From NCBI GenBank assembly GCA_038380795.1, contig CM076267.1, positions 36,952,232-37,016,231 on the forward strand: a DNA stretch of 64,000 bases. The letters run 5' to 3'. This document shows, in pieces, positions 23,081 through 35,753 of this stretch. The translations under genes were made by a program, and so were the position numbers. The notes beneath the pieces are model-generated. The model made no database searches, was not told where the DNA came from, and saw only the letters and a list, made by a program, of their open reading frames with translations. Position 1 is the stretch's first letter. The number at the start of each line of letters is the position of its first letter. Source of the DNA: Pyrocephalus nanus (Eukaryota; Chordata; Aves; Passeriformes; Tyrannidae).

Positions 23081-25292
23081 CTCATTGAAGAACTTTGTGC
23101 AAGGCTTTTAGGCAGGTGGCATTGACTGATGTGCCCCTGTCAGTGCAAGGGATGACCTTGCACAGGACTTGAACCACAAAACCACCCTCAGTCCCTCCTG
23201 AATTTATTCCCTCCCCAGGGTGGAACGTTCACCACAGGAATGGAATGGATTAATGGGTGAGGCTAGGCACAAAAATTACACAGTTCCGGGGAAAAAATGT
23301 AAGCTGTAAAGTGGAACGGAGGGCTTTTAATGATCCATTTACATTTAGAGGAGCAGTTAGTTGTGTTGGGGACAGAAACACTGGGAACACTGCTTTGGTT
23401 GTAAGATCCAATAGCACTGAGCAAGGGAACCTTACCGTGAGGGGAGCTGGACAAGATACACCTTACCCAGAACAATAAGGTGTCAAGGCCCAGAATGTCT
23501 GTTCACACAACCAGCTCTAACCACACCCCATATAAAATGAATGCCTATTGGAGCTTAGAAAAACCTTGCAGGAATCTTTCCATTTTTATTTGAAATATCT
23601 GAAGCCTCTCTGACCACTTCTTCTCCTCCTGCACCTGCACATTGTGCCACCAGATATCACAACTTATCTTTTGCAGGTCCTTGTGTGGTAAGGCAATCAA
23701 ATGAACAAAAAGCACTCCTGGATCCCACCTGTTCTCTGAAGAAGGTCCAGGTCCAGATGCAAGGGGGTATTTCACAAGCAAACTCAGAATGCTCACCTCT
23801 TGCCTTACAAAGTCTCACAGGATGGGCATTGTGGTTGAGCTGCCTGTACATCGATGGAGAGTGCAGAGGGATTTCATGGGCTGGTTTGGGTCAGTCCTTG
23901 GAGTTTGAATTCCATCGACCAAGAGGTAGTGGCAAACAAAGTCAGTGCAGTGACCTCGGATCTGGGGAAACTGGAGCTCCCACTGGGGTGATGACTGATC
24001 ACTCCAGCTGAACCCCAGATGCCAAGGGCAGCTCTTGTTCCTCTGGGAGCCAATCACACCACAGGGGATTTCCAGTCACTAACACCTTTTCCAGAGGGTT
24101 TACAAGGAAATGTGTCCCTGGCCCTTCAATGCATACAGTCTCAATTATGGTTACAGACAGTGGCCTCTGACATGATTAGGGCAGGAACTCTAGGGGATTT
24201 ACCACAAGAGATTAGGGGAATAATTGCTAAAAGCGATACCACCACCCCTTTTGAAATCAAATATCAGGCATGGTGGCAGTTGGTCAATTTTACCGATAAG
24301 GAAAAAAAGGGACAGAGAGAGACTTATGTCCTGGCTATCAGGGAAGCCAATGCTTGGGACATTTTTCCAGTGATCTTGGCGCTGGGAGCAATCCATCGAG
24401 ACGTTGTGGTAAGGCCAGTAGGGCTTAATGCATGGGCTAAATATAATGATGGCACAGAGAAATGGCAAACCATTGGTACTGAGGCTTGTACCCCAGAAGG
24501 ACAATTAGGGTGTATCTGTGAAAATGCAGTAACAGAAAAGGAGGATCGGTGCCTCGATGCTGAAGACAGTACATGCACACTTGAGATGCTTCCCACAGGC
24601 CATGCACAATCCCAAGTGTATTGTGTGGGAAAGGGGGGGGGGGTGTATTTGGACACACTGTGCAAATGTAAGCATTGATGATTGTACTGAAGAAACCAAC
24701 GGCATTAACTTCTGTGCTGGGAATTTTACTGAGGTCCAGGGCTGTGATTTTCATTATTCCACTCCAACTCCCCCATCTCAGCTGATTTCTGGTGAATTTG
24801 TGTTCTGTAATGAGGTGTCTAAACTGCAAATTGGAATGGACACTCAAATTTTAAACAAGATGTTGCACCATCCAAATAGAGAAGAAATGATAAAGTCCAA
24901 GGAACCTCACAGCGAGCCCTATGGCAAGTACAACGTGGCACCATAGAAATTTAAGAAATCGTACCCCCAGTTGACAAGGCTGGAGAACATCACTGGTGGG
25001 AGGTTTCCCAAGGATGCACTTCCCCAACAGCAACACAAGCCTTCCACTTTCTAATACATCCAGTGCTAATCCTGATCCCCGCAGTCCTGTTACTGACAAT
25101 CCTAAACCTGTGGATGTGGTGGAAAATTAGAACTGTTGCCCACCACGTGCATGTTTTATGGACTGTAAACAAAAGATTGCAAACAAATAGGTACAGAAAA
25201 GGGGGGATTGAAATAGAGCCAGGATGGTTTAGGCATTGTTAACAGAAATGTGGCTTAATGAATATAAGGTGACTGAGATGTTGCTTTGACAG
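23081..25292 (+). mobile_element. Defective ERV fragment (env to 3' LTR), copy 2
   Basis: Near-identical to the copy at 2114-4328, with repeats on both sides. The layout is that of a provirus reduced to LTR part, env and LTR part, with gag and pol missing. Confidence 0.7.
23685..25242 (+). pseudogene. Endogenous retroviral env-like pseudogene, copy 2
   Basis: Same open segments and the same breaks as copy 1: frame 1 at 24019-24678, an 11-G run near 24633-24643, frame 2 at 24557-24946, then the hydrophobic membrane segment and basic tail back in frame 1 to 25242. It cannot encode a full envelope protein. The shared breaks show that it was copied after the locus was already defective. Confidence 0.65.
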
Positions 25293-25425
25293 AGGTGCAC
25301 TTTGTAGGGTGTGCACCCTGTGCTCTCCCCACCAGTGCTTAATAAAGGTATTTTGGTTTACAGTCCATCTGTGAGTTGATTCCTTTGAATCAGTCCCCTT
25401 GGGAGCTGGGGTGGGATGTGTGTGG
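25293..25425 (+). repeat. ~130-bp LTR-derived direct repeat, 3' copy, unit 3
   Basis: 3'-type variant with TGCTTAATAAAGG and GAGCTGGGGTGGG. It pairs with the 5' copy at 22949-23080. Confidence 0.55.
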
Positions 25426-26087
25426 GGGTCTTGGGACTCCTGTGTCCCCTGTGGGGTCGGGGGGATGTGTGGGGAGATGTGTAGAAGGTGAGCAGCCTGG
25501 GTGAAATTGGATCCAGTTTGAAGCAGCCTCTGAGTTTTTGCACAGCTTTGGTGGTGGAGGGCAGAAAGAATATCTATGACTTTTCTTTCCCTATTACTGG
25601 TTCTGGTTGTCATCCAGGGCAGAAGAGGGGAGAGCTGTACTTTACTGGCCACTGAGCTATTTGGAGCAGAGGGAGGATTAGTGCTTTTTGCAATATCCTG
25701 ATTTGCTTGGGTTGCTTTTGCAACTCTGAGTGAACTTCCATTCCTTCAGAGCCTTTACACCTTAATGGAATTATTAGGTTATTAGCCCTTCACAGAAAAG
25801 TGAATGCCAACAATGCCAAATTCCTATTTCTTTTCACTCAGTTTAGTGTTTATTTTTTGCAGTTGACTCTCCGTGGACCCAGTTGAGACAAAGGAGTTGC
25901 TGGTTTGGGATCAGAAGCAAACTTCCAAATATTTTATGTTCTCAGGTCATGCCAATTAATCTGGGAAGTTTGCAACCTGCTTTTAAACTACTGGTATTGA
26001 GCAATGAAAAGTAATGTGCATTGCTGATTTCTTGAATTCATAACTATTAAATGGCAGAGGAGGGGAGGCCCCAGGGCAGGTGGCAGG

Positions 26088-26167
26088 GTGTCACAGGGCC
26101 CTTTGTGACACGGTGGGCATCGCCGACGGGATGGAACAGGGCCCTTTGTGACACGGGATGATATAAG
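26088..26167 (+). promoter_or_regulatory. Predicted core promoter of MROH gene 3
   Basis: Inverted repeat at 26088-26111, half copy at 26135-26154, TATAAG at 26162-26167. Confidence 0.55.
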
Positions 26168-26479
26168 TACTGGTGTTGATGTGGCAACGCCTCAGTGCTC
26201 CTCGGAGCGTGCGACGGGACAGACGGGACAGAGCGGTGCTGTGCGGAGCCCCCGCACAGACAACTCTTTCCTTGCTGACCGGAGCGTTTTGGAGGTTTTT
26301 CTGAAGAGCGAGTGTCCTCGAGGCCAGACCGTGGGATTTGGTGACCCCGAGCTCTTGTGAGGTGTCCCCATTCCCTGCGGCAGGTGCCCTCGAGGCCGTG
26401 CTCTGGGGCTTCGTGCCCCGGAGCTTTTTGCTGGCGTCTCCATTCCCTGCAGCAGGTGCCCTCGAGGCCCGACTGTAGG

Positions 26480-29400
26480 ATGGCCGAGAGACGCTTCAGC
26501 CTGGCCAGGCTGCTCAGGAGGAAGCAAAAGAAGGAAGGCCCTGGGCCTGCCCCAGCAGAGCAGCCTGAAGAGGTGGAGCAGCCCCAGCCCCTGCAGGAAG
26601 GTGAGTGGCAGAGCTGGGCCACAGGGCTGGTGGCTGCAGCCAGATGGGCCTCTTCCCATGCCATTCCATCTGCTGTGGACATGGCCAGGGATAGGGAAGG
26701 GGGAAGAGGGCCCGTGGCTGATCCCCCGGCAGCTCCATGCACTGGGCATCCCGGGGCTGGCCCTGCCTGTGGAGCGCAGGGCTGGGCTGTGTTCTCCGGG
26801 CTGTCCCGCAGCCCCTCAGCTCTGACCGCGCTCGCTCTTTGCCAGATCCAGGCCAGGACCGGACACAACAGCAGGGCCGTGCCCGTGGCCGCTTCCGCAG
26901 GGCAGCACAGGTACCTGCAGTGTGTCACAGGGCCCTTTGTGACACAGTGGGTGTCCCCAATGGGATGGACTGGGGCAGGGTGTCACAGGGCTCTTTGTGA
27001 CATGTGATGCCATCGCCTCCTGGGCTGGGCCTGCTGTCCCTGCTCAGCCTGGCACTGCTGTCGGAGCTCTCCATGACACATCCCTCTCTACCCTGCCCTT
27101 TATTTCTCCTGCAGGCCTTTCTGACATCCTGGAGGCGTAGAGGGGCCAGGATCACACCAGCTGTGGTCGTGGCACAGCCGGACCCCACACCGAGTGAGCT
27201 CAGGCCAGTGCCTGAGTTCATCACGGAGACTGAGGGTGCAACGGCTGAGGACGTGGCAGACACTGACAGCACACCCGTTCAGTGCCTGCCTGATGCTGCC
27301 AGTGTGGATGTTCCTGAGAGGAAAGTCATCTCTATTGAAGTGAGCAGCCTGTGGGCAGGCACTGTGTGGGCCCTCAAGCTGGGTCTGTTGGGCCCCTTCA
27401 GCCTTTGAGGCCAGCACAGTGTGGTGGGAAGGGAAACACTTCATGAGGGACAGTGGGCAAGTTGCTCCCTCTGGCAGCTCTCCAAATGCCTCTGCCCCCT
27501 CCAGGCCAGACTGTGGGAATTGATGTCCCAGAGCATTCCCAAGTCTCCTCTGTTTCAGGTGCCTTCGAGGCACATCTGCAGGACTTGGTGACCCAGAGCT
27601 TTTTGATGCCATGTCTCCTGCAGGTGATGCCCTACAGAGAAGGGAGATCTCCCAGGGTGCCCGACTTGGCCTTGGTGAAGAAGGCGGGGGAAGAAAGCCC
27701 TGGGCCTGCCCCAGCAGAGCAGCCTGAAGAGGTGGAGCAGTCCCAGCCCCTGCAGGAAGGTGAGTGGCAGAGCTGGGCCACAGGGCTGGTGGCTGCAGCC
27801 AGATGGGCCTCTTCCCATCCCATCCTATCTTCATCGTCCCCTATCAATATGTCCAAGGAAACGGGAGGGGGTCAGAGGGCCCGTGGCTGATCTCCTGGCA
27901 GCTCCATGCACAGTCAGAGCTCTCCATGGCACATTCCTCTCTTCTCTGCCCTTAGTTCCCCGGCAGAGAGTGAAGAAATCCCTTCCTGCTAAACGCACAA
28001 AGGCCAAGACCTCAGAAACCAAGATCCTGGCACAGCCTGACCCAACACCAAGTGACTTCAAGGCCAAGGCTGACGGTGCCACGACTGAGAGCATCACAGA
28101 CACTGACAGAACAGCCGTTCAGTGCCTGCCTGATGCTGCCAGTGTGGATGTTCCTGAGAGGAGAGTCATCTCTATTGAAGTAAGCAGCCTGTGGGCAGGC
28201 ACTGTGTGAGCCCTCAAGCTGGGTCTGTTGGGCCCCCTCAGCCTTTGAGGCCAGCACAGTGTGGTGGGAAGGGAAACCCTTCATGAGGGACAGTGGGCAA
28301 GTTGCACCCTCTGGCAGCTCTCCGACTGGCCCATGCCCTCTCCATGTGAGACTGCCGGACTTGATGTCCCAGAGCATTCCCAAGGCTCCTCTGCTTCAGG
28401 TGCCTTCGAGGCACATCTGCAGGACTTGGTGACCCAGAGCTTTTTGATGCCATGTCTCCTGCAGGTGATGCCCCACAGAGACACAGAACAGGGGCTTCCC
28501 AGGGTGCCTGACTTGGCCTTGGTGAAGAAGAGGGAGGAAGAAATCCCTGGGCCTGCCCCAGCAGAGCAGCCTGAAGAGGTGGAGCAGCCCCAGCCCCTGC
28601 AGGAAGGTGAGTGGCAGAGCTGGGTCACAGGGCTGGTGGCTGCAGCCAAATGGGCCTTTTCCCATCCCATCTCCTGTCACCATGGCCAGGGATAGGGAAG
28701 GGGGAAGAGGGCCCGTGGCTGATCCCCCGGCAGCTCCATGCACTGGGCATCCCGGGGCTGGCCCTGCCTGTGGAGCGCAGGGCTGGGCTGTGTTCTCCGG
28801 GCTGTCCCGCAGCCCCTCAGCTCTGACCGCGCTCGCTCTTTGCCAGATCCAGGCCGGGACCGGACAGAAGAGCAGGACCGTGCCCGTGGCCAGTCCCGCA
28901 GAGATGATCAGGTACCTGCAGCCATCCCCCCAGTGGGCTGGGCCTGCTGTCCCTGCTCAGCCTGGCACCGCTGTCAGAGATCCCCATGACACATCTCTCT
29001 CTTCCCTGCCCTTTGTTCTCCTGCAGAGGGTAAAGAAATCCGTTCCTGCTGGGCGTAGAAAGGCCAAGACCTCATCACCCAAGGTCATGGCACAGCCAGA
29101 TCCCAGTGTGACCGAGGAGAAGGCCAAGGCTGAGACCCCACGGACTGAAGGCATTGCAGACACTGACACCACACCCGTTCAGTGTCCGGCCGATGCTCCC
29201 AGCCTGGCCATTCTTGAGGAGGGAGTTGTCTCTGTGGAAGTAAGGAGCCTGTGGGTACAGATTTTTTGGGCCCTCAAGCTGGGTTGGGTGGGCGCCCTCA
29301 GCCTTTGAGGCCAGCACAGTGTGGTATGAAGGGAAAGAGTTCTCAGGAGAAATTGGTCAAGTTGCTCTGTCTGGCAGCTCTCCAAATGCCCCATGCCCAC

Positions 29401-32400
29401 TCCAGGCCAGACTGTGGGACTTGATGTTCCAGAGCATTCCCAAGGCTCCTCTGCTTCAGGTGCCTTCAAGGCACATCTGCAGGACTTGGTGACCCAGAGC
29501 TTTTTGATGCCATGTCTCCTGCAGGTGATGCCCCACAGAGACACGGAAGGGAGACCTCCCAGGGTGTCCAAGCTGGCCTTGGTGAAGAAGGGGGTGGAAG
29601 AAAGCCCTGGGCCTGCCCCAGCAGAGCAGCCTGAAGAGGTGGAGCAGTCCCAGCCCCTGCAGGAAGGTGAGTGGCAGAGCTGGGCCACAGGGCTGGTGGC
29701 TGCAGCCAGATGGGCCTCTTCCCATGCCATTCCATCTGCTGTGGACATGGCCAGGGATAGGGAGGGGGAAGAGGGCCCGTGGCTGATCCCCCGGCAGCTC
29801 CATGCACTGGGCATCCCGGGGCTGGCCCTGCCTGTGGAGCGCAGGGCTGGGCTGTGTTCTCCGGGCTGTCCCGCAGCCCCTCAGCTCTGACCGCGCTCGC
29901 TCTTTGCCAGATCCAGGCCAGGACCGGACAGAAGAGCAGGACCGTGCCCGTGGCCAGTCCCGCAGAGATGATCAGGTACCTGCAGCCATCCCCCCAGTGG
30001 GCTGGGCCTGCTGTCCCTGCTCAGCCTGGCACCGCTGTCAGGGATCCCCATGACACATCTCTCTCTTCCCTGCCTTTTTTCTCCTGCAGAGGGTAAAGAA
30101 ATCCGTTCCTGCTGGGCGTAGAAAGGCCAAGGCCTCATCACCCAAGGTCACGACACAGCCTGATCCCAGTGTGACCGAGGTGAAGGCCAAGGCTGAAGCC
30201 CCATGGATTAAGGCCATCACAGACACTGACACCACATGCATTCAGTGCCTGGTGGAAGCTCTGGGTCTGCTCGCTCTTGAGGAGGGAGTTGTCTCTGTGG
30301 AAGTAAGCAGCCTGTGGGTAGGGACTGTGTGGGCCCTCAAGCTGGGTCTGCTGTGCCTCCTCAGCCTTTGAGGCCAGCACAGTGTGGTGGGAAGGGGAAC
30401 ATTTCTCAAGGAAAATTGGGCAAGTTGCTCCGTCTGGCAGCTCTCCAAATGCCCCTGCCCCCTCCAGGCCAGACTGTGGGAATTGGTGACCCTGAGCATT
30501 CCCAAGGCTCCTCTGTTTCAGGTGCCTTCAAGGCACATCTGCAGGATTTGGTGACCCAGAGCTTTTTGATGCCATGTCTCCTGCAGGTAACCAGGATGCC
30601 CCACAGAGACACGGAATGGAGACCTCCCAGGGTGTGGAAATCCATTCCTGTTGGGCATAGGAAGGCTGACACCCCAGGGACTGAGGGCACCAAACACACT
30701 GGCACCACAGCTGTTCAGTGCCTGCTCGATGATCCCAGCCTGGACTTTTCCAGCGATGGAGTTGTCCCTTCTCAAGTAAGTAGCCTGTGGGTAGGGATTG
30801 TGTGGGTCCTCAAACTGGTTCTGTTGGGCCCCCTCAGCCTTTGAGGCCAGCACAGTGTGGTGGGAAGGGAAGCACTTCCCGGGGGAAGCTGGGGAATTGC
30901 TCCCTCTGGCAGCTCTCCATCTCTCCCGTGTCCTCTCCAGGTGCCAGCTGCAGTGAGGCACATCCACCGTAGGCTGACCTCCAGTGTGTCTGATGGGCAT
31001 GTGCTGGATAACACCCTTCTAGCACTGACCAAGGCACAGCCCGAGGATGTGGTGATCTCCCTGCTGCGCTGTGCCCCCTCATGTGACAGGTACGGCCCCA
31101 CCTGCCTGCAGGGCTCAGGGCTCACCAGCCGTCAGAGCCCATCAGCCCCCTGCCCCTGGGAGCACCGTGGCTCTGGCACCCGGCCCTGCAGCTGCCCAGG
31201 TCATGGTGCTGTGGTCGAGCCCCCCCTGATGCAGAGCTGTGACTCCCCAGAGCTGCTGCCAGCATGTGGAGGACCATCGCCTCGTCGGCAACGGCGCTGG
31301 AGAAGGTGCTGCCCCCGCTGCTGTGTGTGATGGAGGACTGGCCGTGGCACAGCCCATCCACCTGCCATGGGGACAACACACATGTCTTTGCCCTGGCTGT
31401 GAGTTTCTGCAACCTTCCCATCCTCCCCCAGCATGGCATCTCCCTGCCCATCTCCCTGCAGCCACTGGGCTGGAAATGGGATTTAGGAGCAGGTCCAGGG
31501 CACCAGGCCAGGCTCTCTCCCTCAGTGTCCCCTGGCTTCTCCCTCCCACGCTCGGGCCCTGCCACATGGATGTCTTGGCACTGAGCTCTGTGTCCGGGTG
31601 GTTTGTCCTTTGCAGGCAACTCTGGCACTGTGGATGATTGTCCAGAAGCCCCAGTGCCCAGGGACACTGATGGACTATTCCCCCCGTCTCCTCGTGGCTC
31701 TGCTCTTCCAAGTTTTCGTCAGCACAGAGCAGATGTCGGAGGAGGTTGACACCTTCTGGAGGGGATGCCAGGAGCAACACGACCTTCCCACCAGCCCCAA
31801 CAGGTACTCCATCCCAGTCCTCCTGTGCCTTCCATGCCCTTGGGGCTGGGTCAGGGCTCCCAGCATGACCTGGCCTTTGCTCTGCACACAGGTTTGCCGT
31901 GCTGACCTTGAAGGCCCTGCTCTGCTGTCTCCACTGTGAGGAAGTGGTGAATTCAGTGGAAGACAAGCGTGGCTGGGCGAAGCTCCTCGACGCTCGCAGC
32001 CGCCGCAGCGCAGTGGCTCTGCTGGCCAGGTGAGACCCCCTTGTCCCTGCTGCCCCTGTCATTTCTGCCTGTGCACGGGGCACCCCCACAGTGCCCGTGG
32101 GCATGGGCCAGAGGGCCTTGTCAGCCAGGGATGGCTGAGCAGAGTGGAAAAGGCTGGGAGAGGCGGGGGCACAGCAGGAGCCGCCTGCCAGAGTGCCCTC
32201 GTCCCCTCCTGAGCTGGTGGGGAAAGACCAGGCCTCTGTGAGTCCATCCCAGCAGAGGTTTTCCCCAGCCGGCTCAGGTCGATGGTGCCTTTTTCCCCCT
32301 GCCAGGGAGATGCGCCGTGTCTCCAGCCCCTTGCCTTCCCGCATCACACTCCACCTGCTGGAGCTGCTGAGCAGGGACGAGCCGTGCTGGGACCTCCCTG

Positions 32401-34741
32401 CCATGGCATTCCTGGTGGAGGTGAGCCTGATGGCAGCGCTGCCTCGCCCAGCTGCCTCCACCTCTCTGCCCACCCTCTTGGAGGGCCCAGCCCTGTGAGG
32501 GTCTGGGCTCCTGCTGGTTGGGCACCCCATCACTGCTCGGTGCCTTTCAGGTCCTGGACTGCCTGGACACAGGAGAATGCGGTGACAGGGTGCTGGAGAT
32601 CCTTTCCAGGAACCTGGGGAGCACAAACAAGAAGTGGCGTCAACTGGCACTCCGAGTCCTCACGGCACTCATCCAGGATCCCCTGATGGTGAGCAGGGGG
32701 CAGGGGCTGAAGCCGTGCGGGCAGCGTGGGGCTGGGCAACGCAGTCCCTTGGGCTGGGCTGGGCTTTGGGAGCTGTGGCAGCTGCTGCCAGCTCTGCTGC
32801 CTCCCTGTTCAGCTGCCCCAGTCCCTCGGGACAGGCCTTTGGCCTCCGGGGCCAAAGCACCTGGGGCTGCCCCGCCCGAGCGGGGTTGGCTCTGCAGCCG
32901 TTCATGGCTTCACAGCACAGCCTTGTGTTCCTCCCAGGACAAGAACATCTGGAGCCTGAACAAAAGCCTCGTGCAGCTACTGGGGGATGAAGACAGAGAC
33001 GTGGTTCGGATGACCCTCTCTGTGCTGAACAACATGCTCTGGAGCAGTGCCTGGACACAGCTCCACAAGAGGGTCCACAGCAAAGACCCCCTGATATCTA
33101 TCCCCATGGGCATGAGGTTGGCTAAGGCGCTCCGGCCACTGTTTGACCACGTAAGGCTCTGTTCCCCCTCCCCGGGCTCTGGGCACTGCTGGGCAACTTT
33201 GTGCCCTGTGGATTTTCAGGCCTGTGCCCAGTGGGGCCTGGAGAAGCTGGTGCTGAGGTCTTTTCCTCTTGCTTTCCACCAGGACGACCGCAGTGTGCGG
33301 GAGGCCTCCATGACCATCTTCATTCGTGTGGTGGGACTGATAGGGAGAGCAGGAAGGAGTGCCCTGAAGCCACACGTGTGCCTGAGCCTGCTCCCACTCT
33401 ACTTCCACCGGCATGATGAGAACGTGGCCGTGAGAAAGGTGAGGACTCGTGGGCTCTGGTGTCCCTGTGGGAGGGGGCTGGGCTGCCTCCTGCCCTGGCA
33501 CCTCCTGGGCTCCACCTGCTCCTGGCCTTGGTCCAGGGACACGGGTCCTGTGCCCTGGGCTGCGGTGCCAAGTTGTGGTCTCTGCTGCTCTGCAGGCCTC
33601 TCGGGAAGCACTGCTGGCTGTGTCCATATTCCTGAAGAGGAGGGATCTTGAGCCCCTGGTGACCAGAGAGGAGCCACGGAGGTTCGCCGAGTGCCTGGTA
33701 AGGACGGCCCTAAAGCCCCAGTCCGCGATGCCCCGAGTGTGGGGCTGGCACTGTGCCCCTGCCCACTGCTGCAGCCCCTGTGGGACAGCAGCCTGCGCCC
33801 CAGCCGCTGCTGCCTTCCCTGGGGCGTGCGGGCTCCTCTGCAGCTCCTGTGCCCCCGAGCCAGGGTGCCGCTGGAGCCCCGGCCCAGCTGGGCTGTGGGG
33901 CAGGGCGGCCAGTGCTGGGCGCAGGCAGCGCCCGGCCAAGGGGCAGAGCCCCAGCCAACCATTCCCTCTGTGCCTGCCGCTCTCTGCAGCTGAAAAAGGA
34001 CCGGAGCCGAGTGGCCAAGTACGTGCACCAGGCCCTGCCGTACCTGTGGAGCCCACAGCAGCCCCTGCGAGAGGCAGCCGTCACCTTCATGGGTGAGCCA
34101 CGAGGTCCCTGCCCGCCCCGCTGCAGCTCGGCCCCAGCCCCGGCTGCTGCAGCGGCAGCAGATGCGGCCAGGGCTGTGCTGGGGAGCCCCGAGTGCCCTG
34201 GCGGTGCTGCCGCCCTGTGCCAGCCCAGCCCTGGGGCGTCCCCAGGCGGGAAGGGCCCGGGCTCAGCCCTGCCAGGGCAGGAGGGCGTGTGGCCGGGCTG
34301 GAAGTGCCACTGGGGGGGAGCTGGGACAGCGCTGGGGCCCTGACAGCATCTGTGTTCCCAGGCATCGCCGCCAAGTACCTGAGGGGACGGTACCAGGAGC
34401 TGCAGCTCATCATTGACGGTGAGTGAGGGCAGAGGGGGCTGGTGAGGGGAGCTCAGACCCTGAGCAGGGAGCTGCAGTCCTGCCCTGGCTGCAGAGGCTG
34501 GGTGGGATGGCCGTGGCAGGAGGGGCTCCTCGGGTCCCCACCAATGCGAGCTCTGACCTTGGCTCTGTTCCTCTCTGTTCCAGCCCTTCAAGCCACGAGA
34601 GAGGACAGGAGCCCTGCTGTTTCAAAGCTGGCACTAGACACCATCAGCCTTGTGACAGCTGTGCAGAGAGCTCCCTACCCCAGGTTCCAGCAGCTCCAAG
34701 ACCAGCTCCGCAGGGCCTGGAATACGCACCCTTCCCTGTGA
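26480..34741 (+). CDS. MROH family protein, array gene 3 (24 exons, 1150 aa)
   Basis: Predicted exons: 26480-26600, 26846-26910, 27115-27339, 27624-27759, 27956-28179, 28465-28606, 28847-28911, 29027-29239, 29525-29666, 29911-29975, 30090-30302, 30587-30775, 30941-31089, 31263-31398, 31616-31803, 31892-32029, 32306-32420, 32551-32688, 32938-33150, 33283-33438, 33596-33697, 33990-34092, 34362-34418, 34584-34741. The frame is intact. The N-terminal region (residues 1-600) has four cassettes, the second in two-exon form, plus the fused cassette. Residues 601-1150 are the constant HEAT region. Compared with gene 1 it has one extra three-exon cassette (142+65+213 nt, exactly 140 codons). This is the longest protein form in the array, shared with gene 4. 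Confidence 0.85.
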
Positions 34742-35105
34742 GGCTGTGCGTGCCTGTGCTGCTGGAGCTGTGTGGAGGCTTGATCCAGGCAGCTGTGTCT
34801 GTTGGGGCCACCTGAGTCAGTCCTTTGGGCTCTGCTGCAAAGATGGCCCAGTTCACAAGCTCAGATTTCCTGCTCGAAGATCTGACTTTGAGCTTGCTGG
34901 AGCCCATTCCCTGTGGAGGATCCTGACCAGCCCGACCACAAAGAGGGTTACTGAAGCAGTGTGAAAGAACGGAAAAGATCATATGAGAAGATAGGAGGTG
35001 GTGACCACAGTCCCTGGACCCAGATGGGGTGATCTTCGAGTGACCCAGAGCAAGAAGACGACTGAAGAAAGGAAGAAGGTTGTTGTTTGCGAGGATGACC
35101 ATCTA

Positions 35106-35111
35106 AATAAA
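35106..35111 (+). promoter_or_regulatory. Candidate poly(A) signal of MROH gene 3
   Basis: AATAAA lies 365 bp after the stop, in the long form of the 3' flank as in gene 1. Confidence 0.5.
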
Positions 35112-35360
35112 ACTGGGCATTCTATGATGATGGCCTAAATTCAGCTTTTATTCTCTTCATCCAGTATATTACATCTTGTTCTCACACAGACTGCACTCAC
35201 ACTCTCCTGTAGAATCTTACATACTAAACCTATTCTTAGCTCTCTTATCTAGAATTTACCGCTAGCCTTCCCATATGATTGGATGTTCACCTCTTCTTTA
35301 CATTCTTTTCCATGCTGCTAGGCTGCATGGCCTTGCTGCATCCTCCGACAGAAGAGCACG

Positions 35361-35571
35361 TGTTGAAAGCTGATGGGTGTAAAGATGGACGTGAGTTGTT
35401 AATAGGCAGAAATATGCACACTGTAATGCGAGAGGCCAAGTACAGCTTGTAGATAGGTTGAAGATGCTTTGCTCACAGATCAGAAATGAAACTAGTTCCT
35501 CTATAAACAGAGGCTTGAAGCAAATAATAAATGATTCTCTTGCTGACCAGCAACAGAAAGCTCTTGCTGTC
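35361..35571 (+). mobile_element. LTR-like element downstream of gene 3
   Basis: Same TATAAA/AATAAA element as at 13340-13550. Confidence 0.4.
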
Positions 35572-35621
35572 CCGGTAGTGCCCAGAGTGGCGCAGCAGCT
35601 GCGCTTGAGAGATGGAGGATA

Positions 35622-35753
35622 AGGTGCACTTTGTAGGGTGTGCACCCTGTGCTCTCCCCACCAGTTCCTGATAAAGGTATTTTGGTTTACAGTCCATCTG
35701 TGAGTTGATTCCTTTGAATCAGTCCCCTTGGGGGTTGGGGGGGATGTGTGTGG
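35622..35753 (+). repeat. ~130-bp LTR-derived direct repeat, 5' copy, before env copy 3
   Basis: 5'-type variant (CTGATAAAGG, GGGTTGGGGGGG) running directly into env copy 3. Confidence 0.55.
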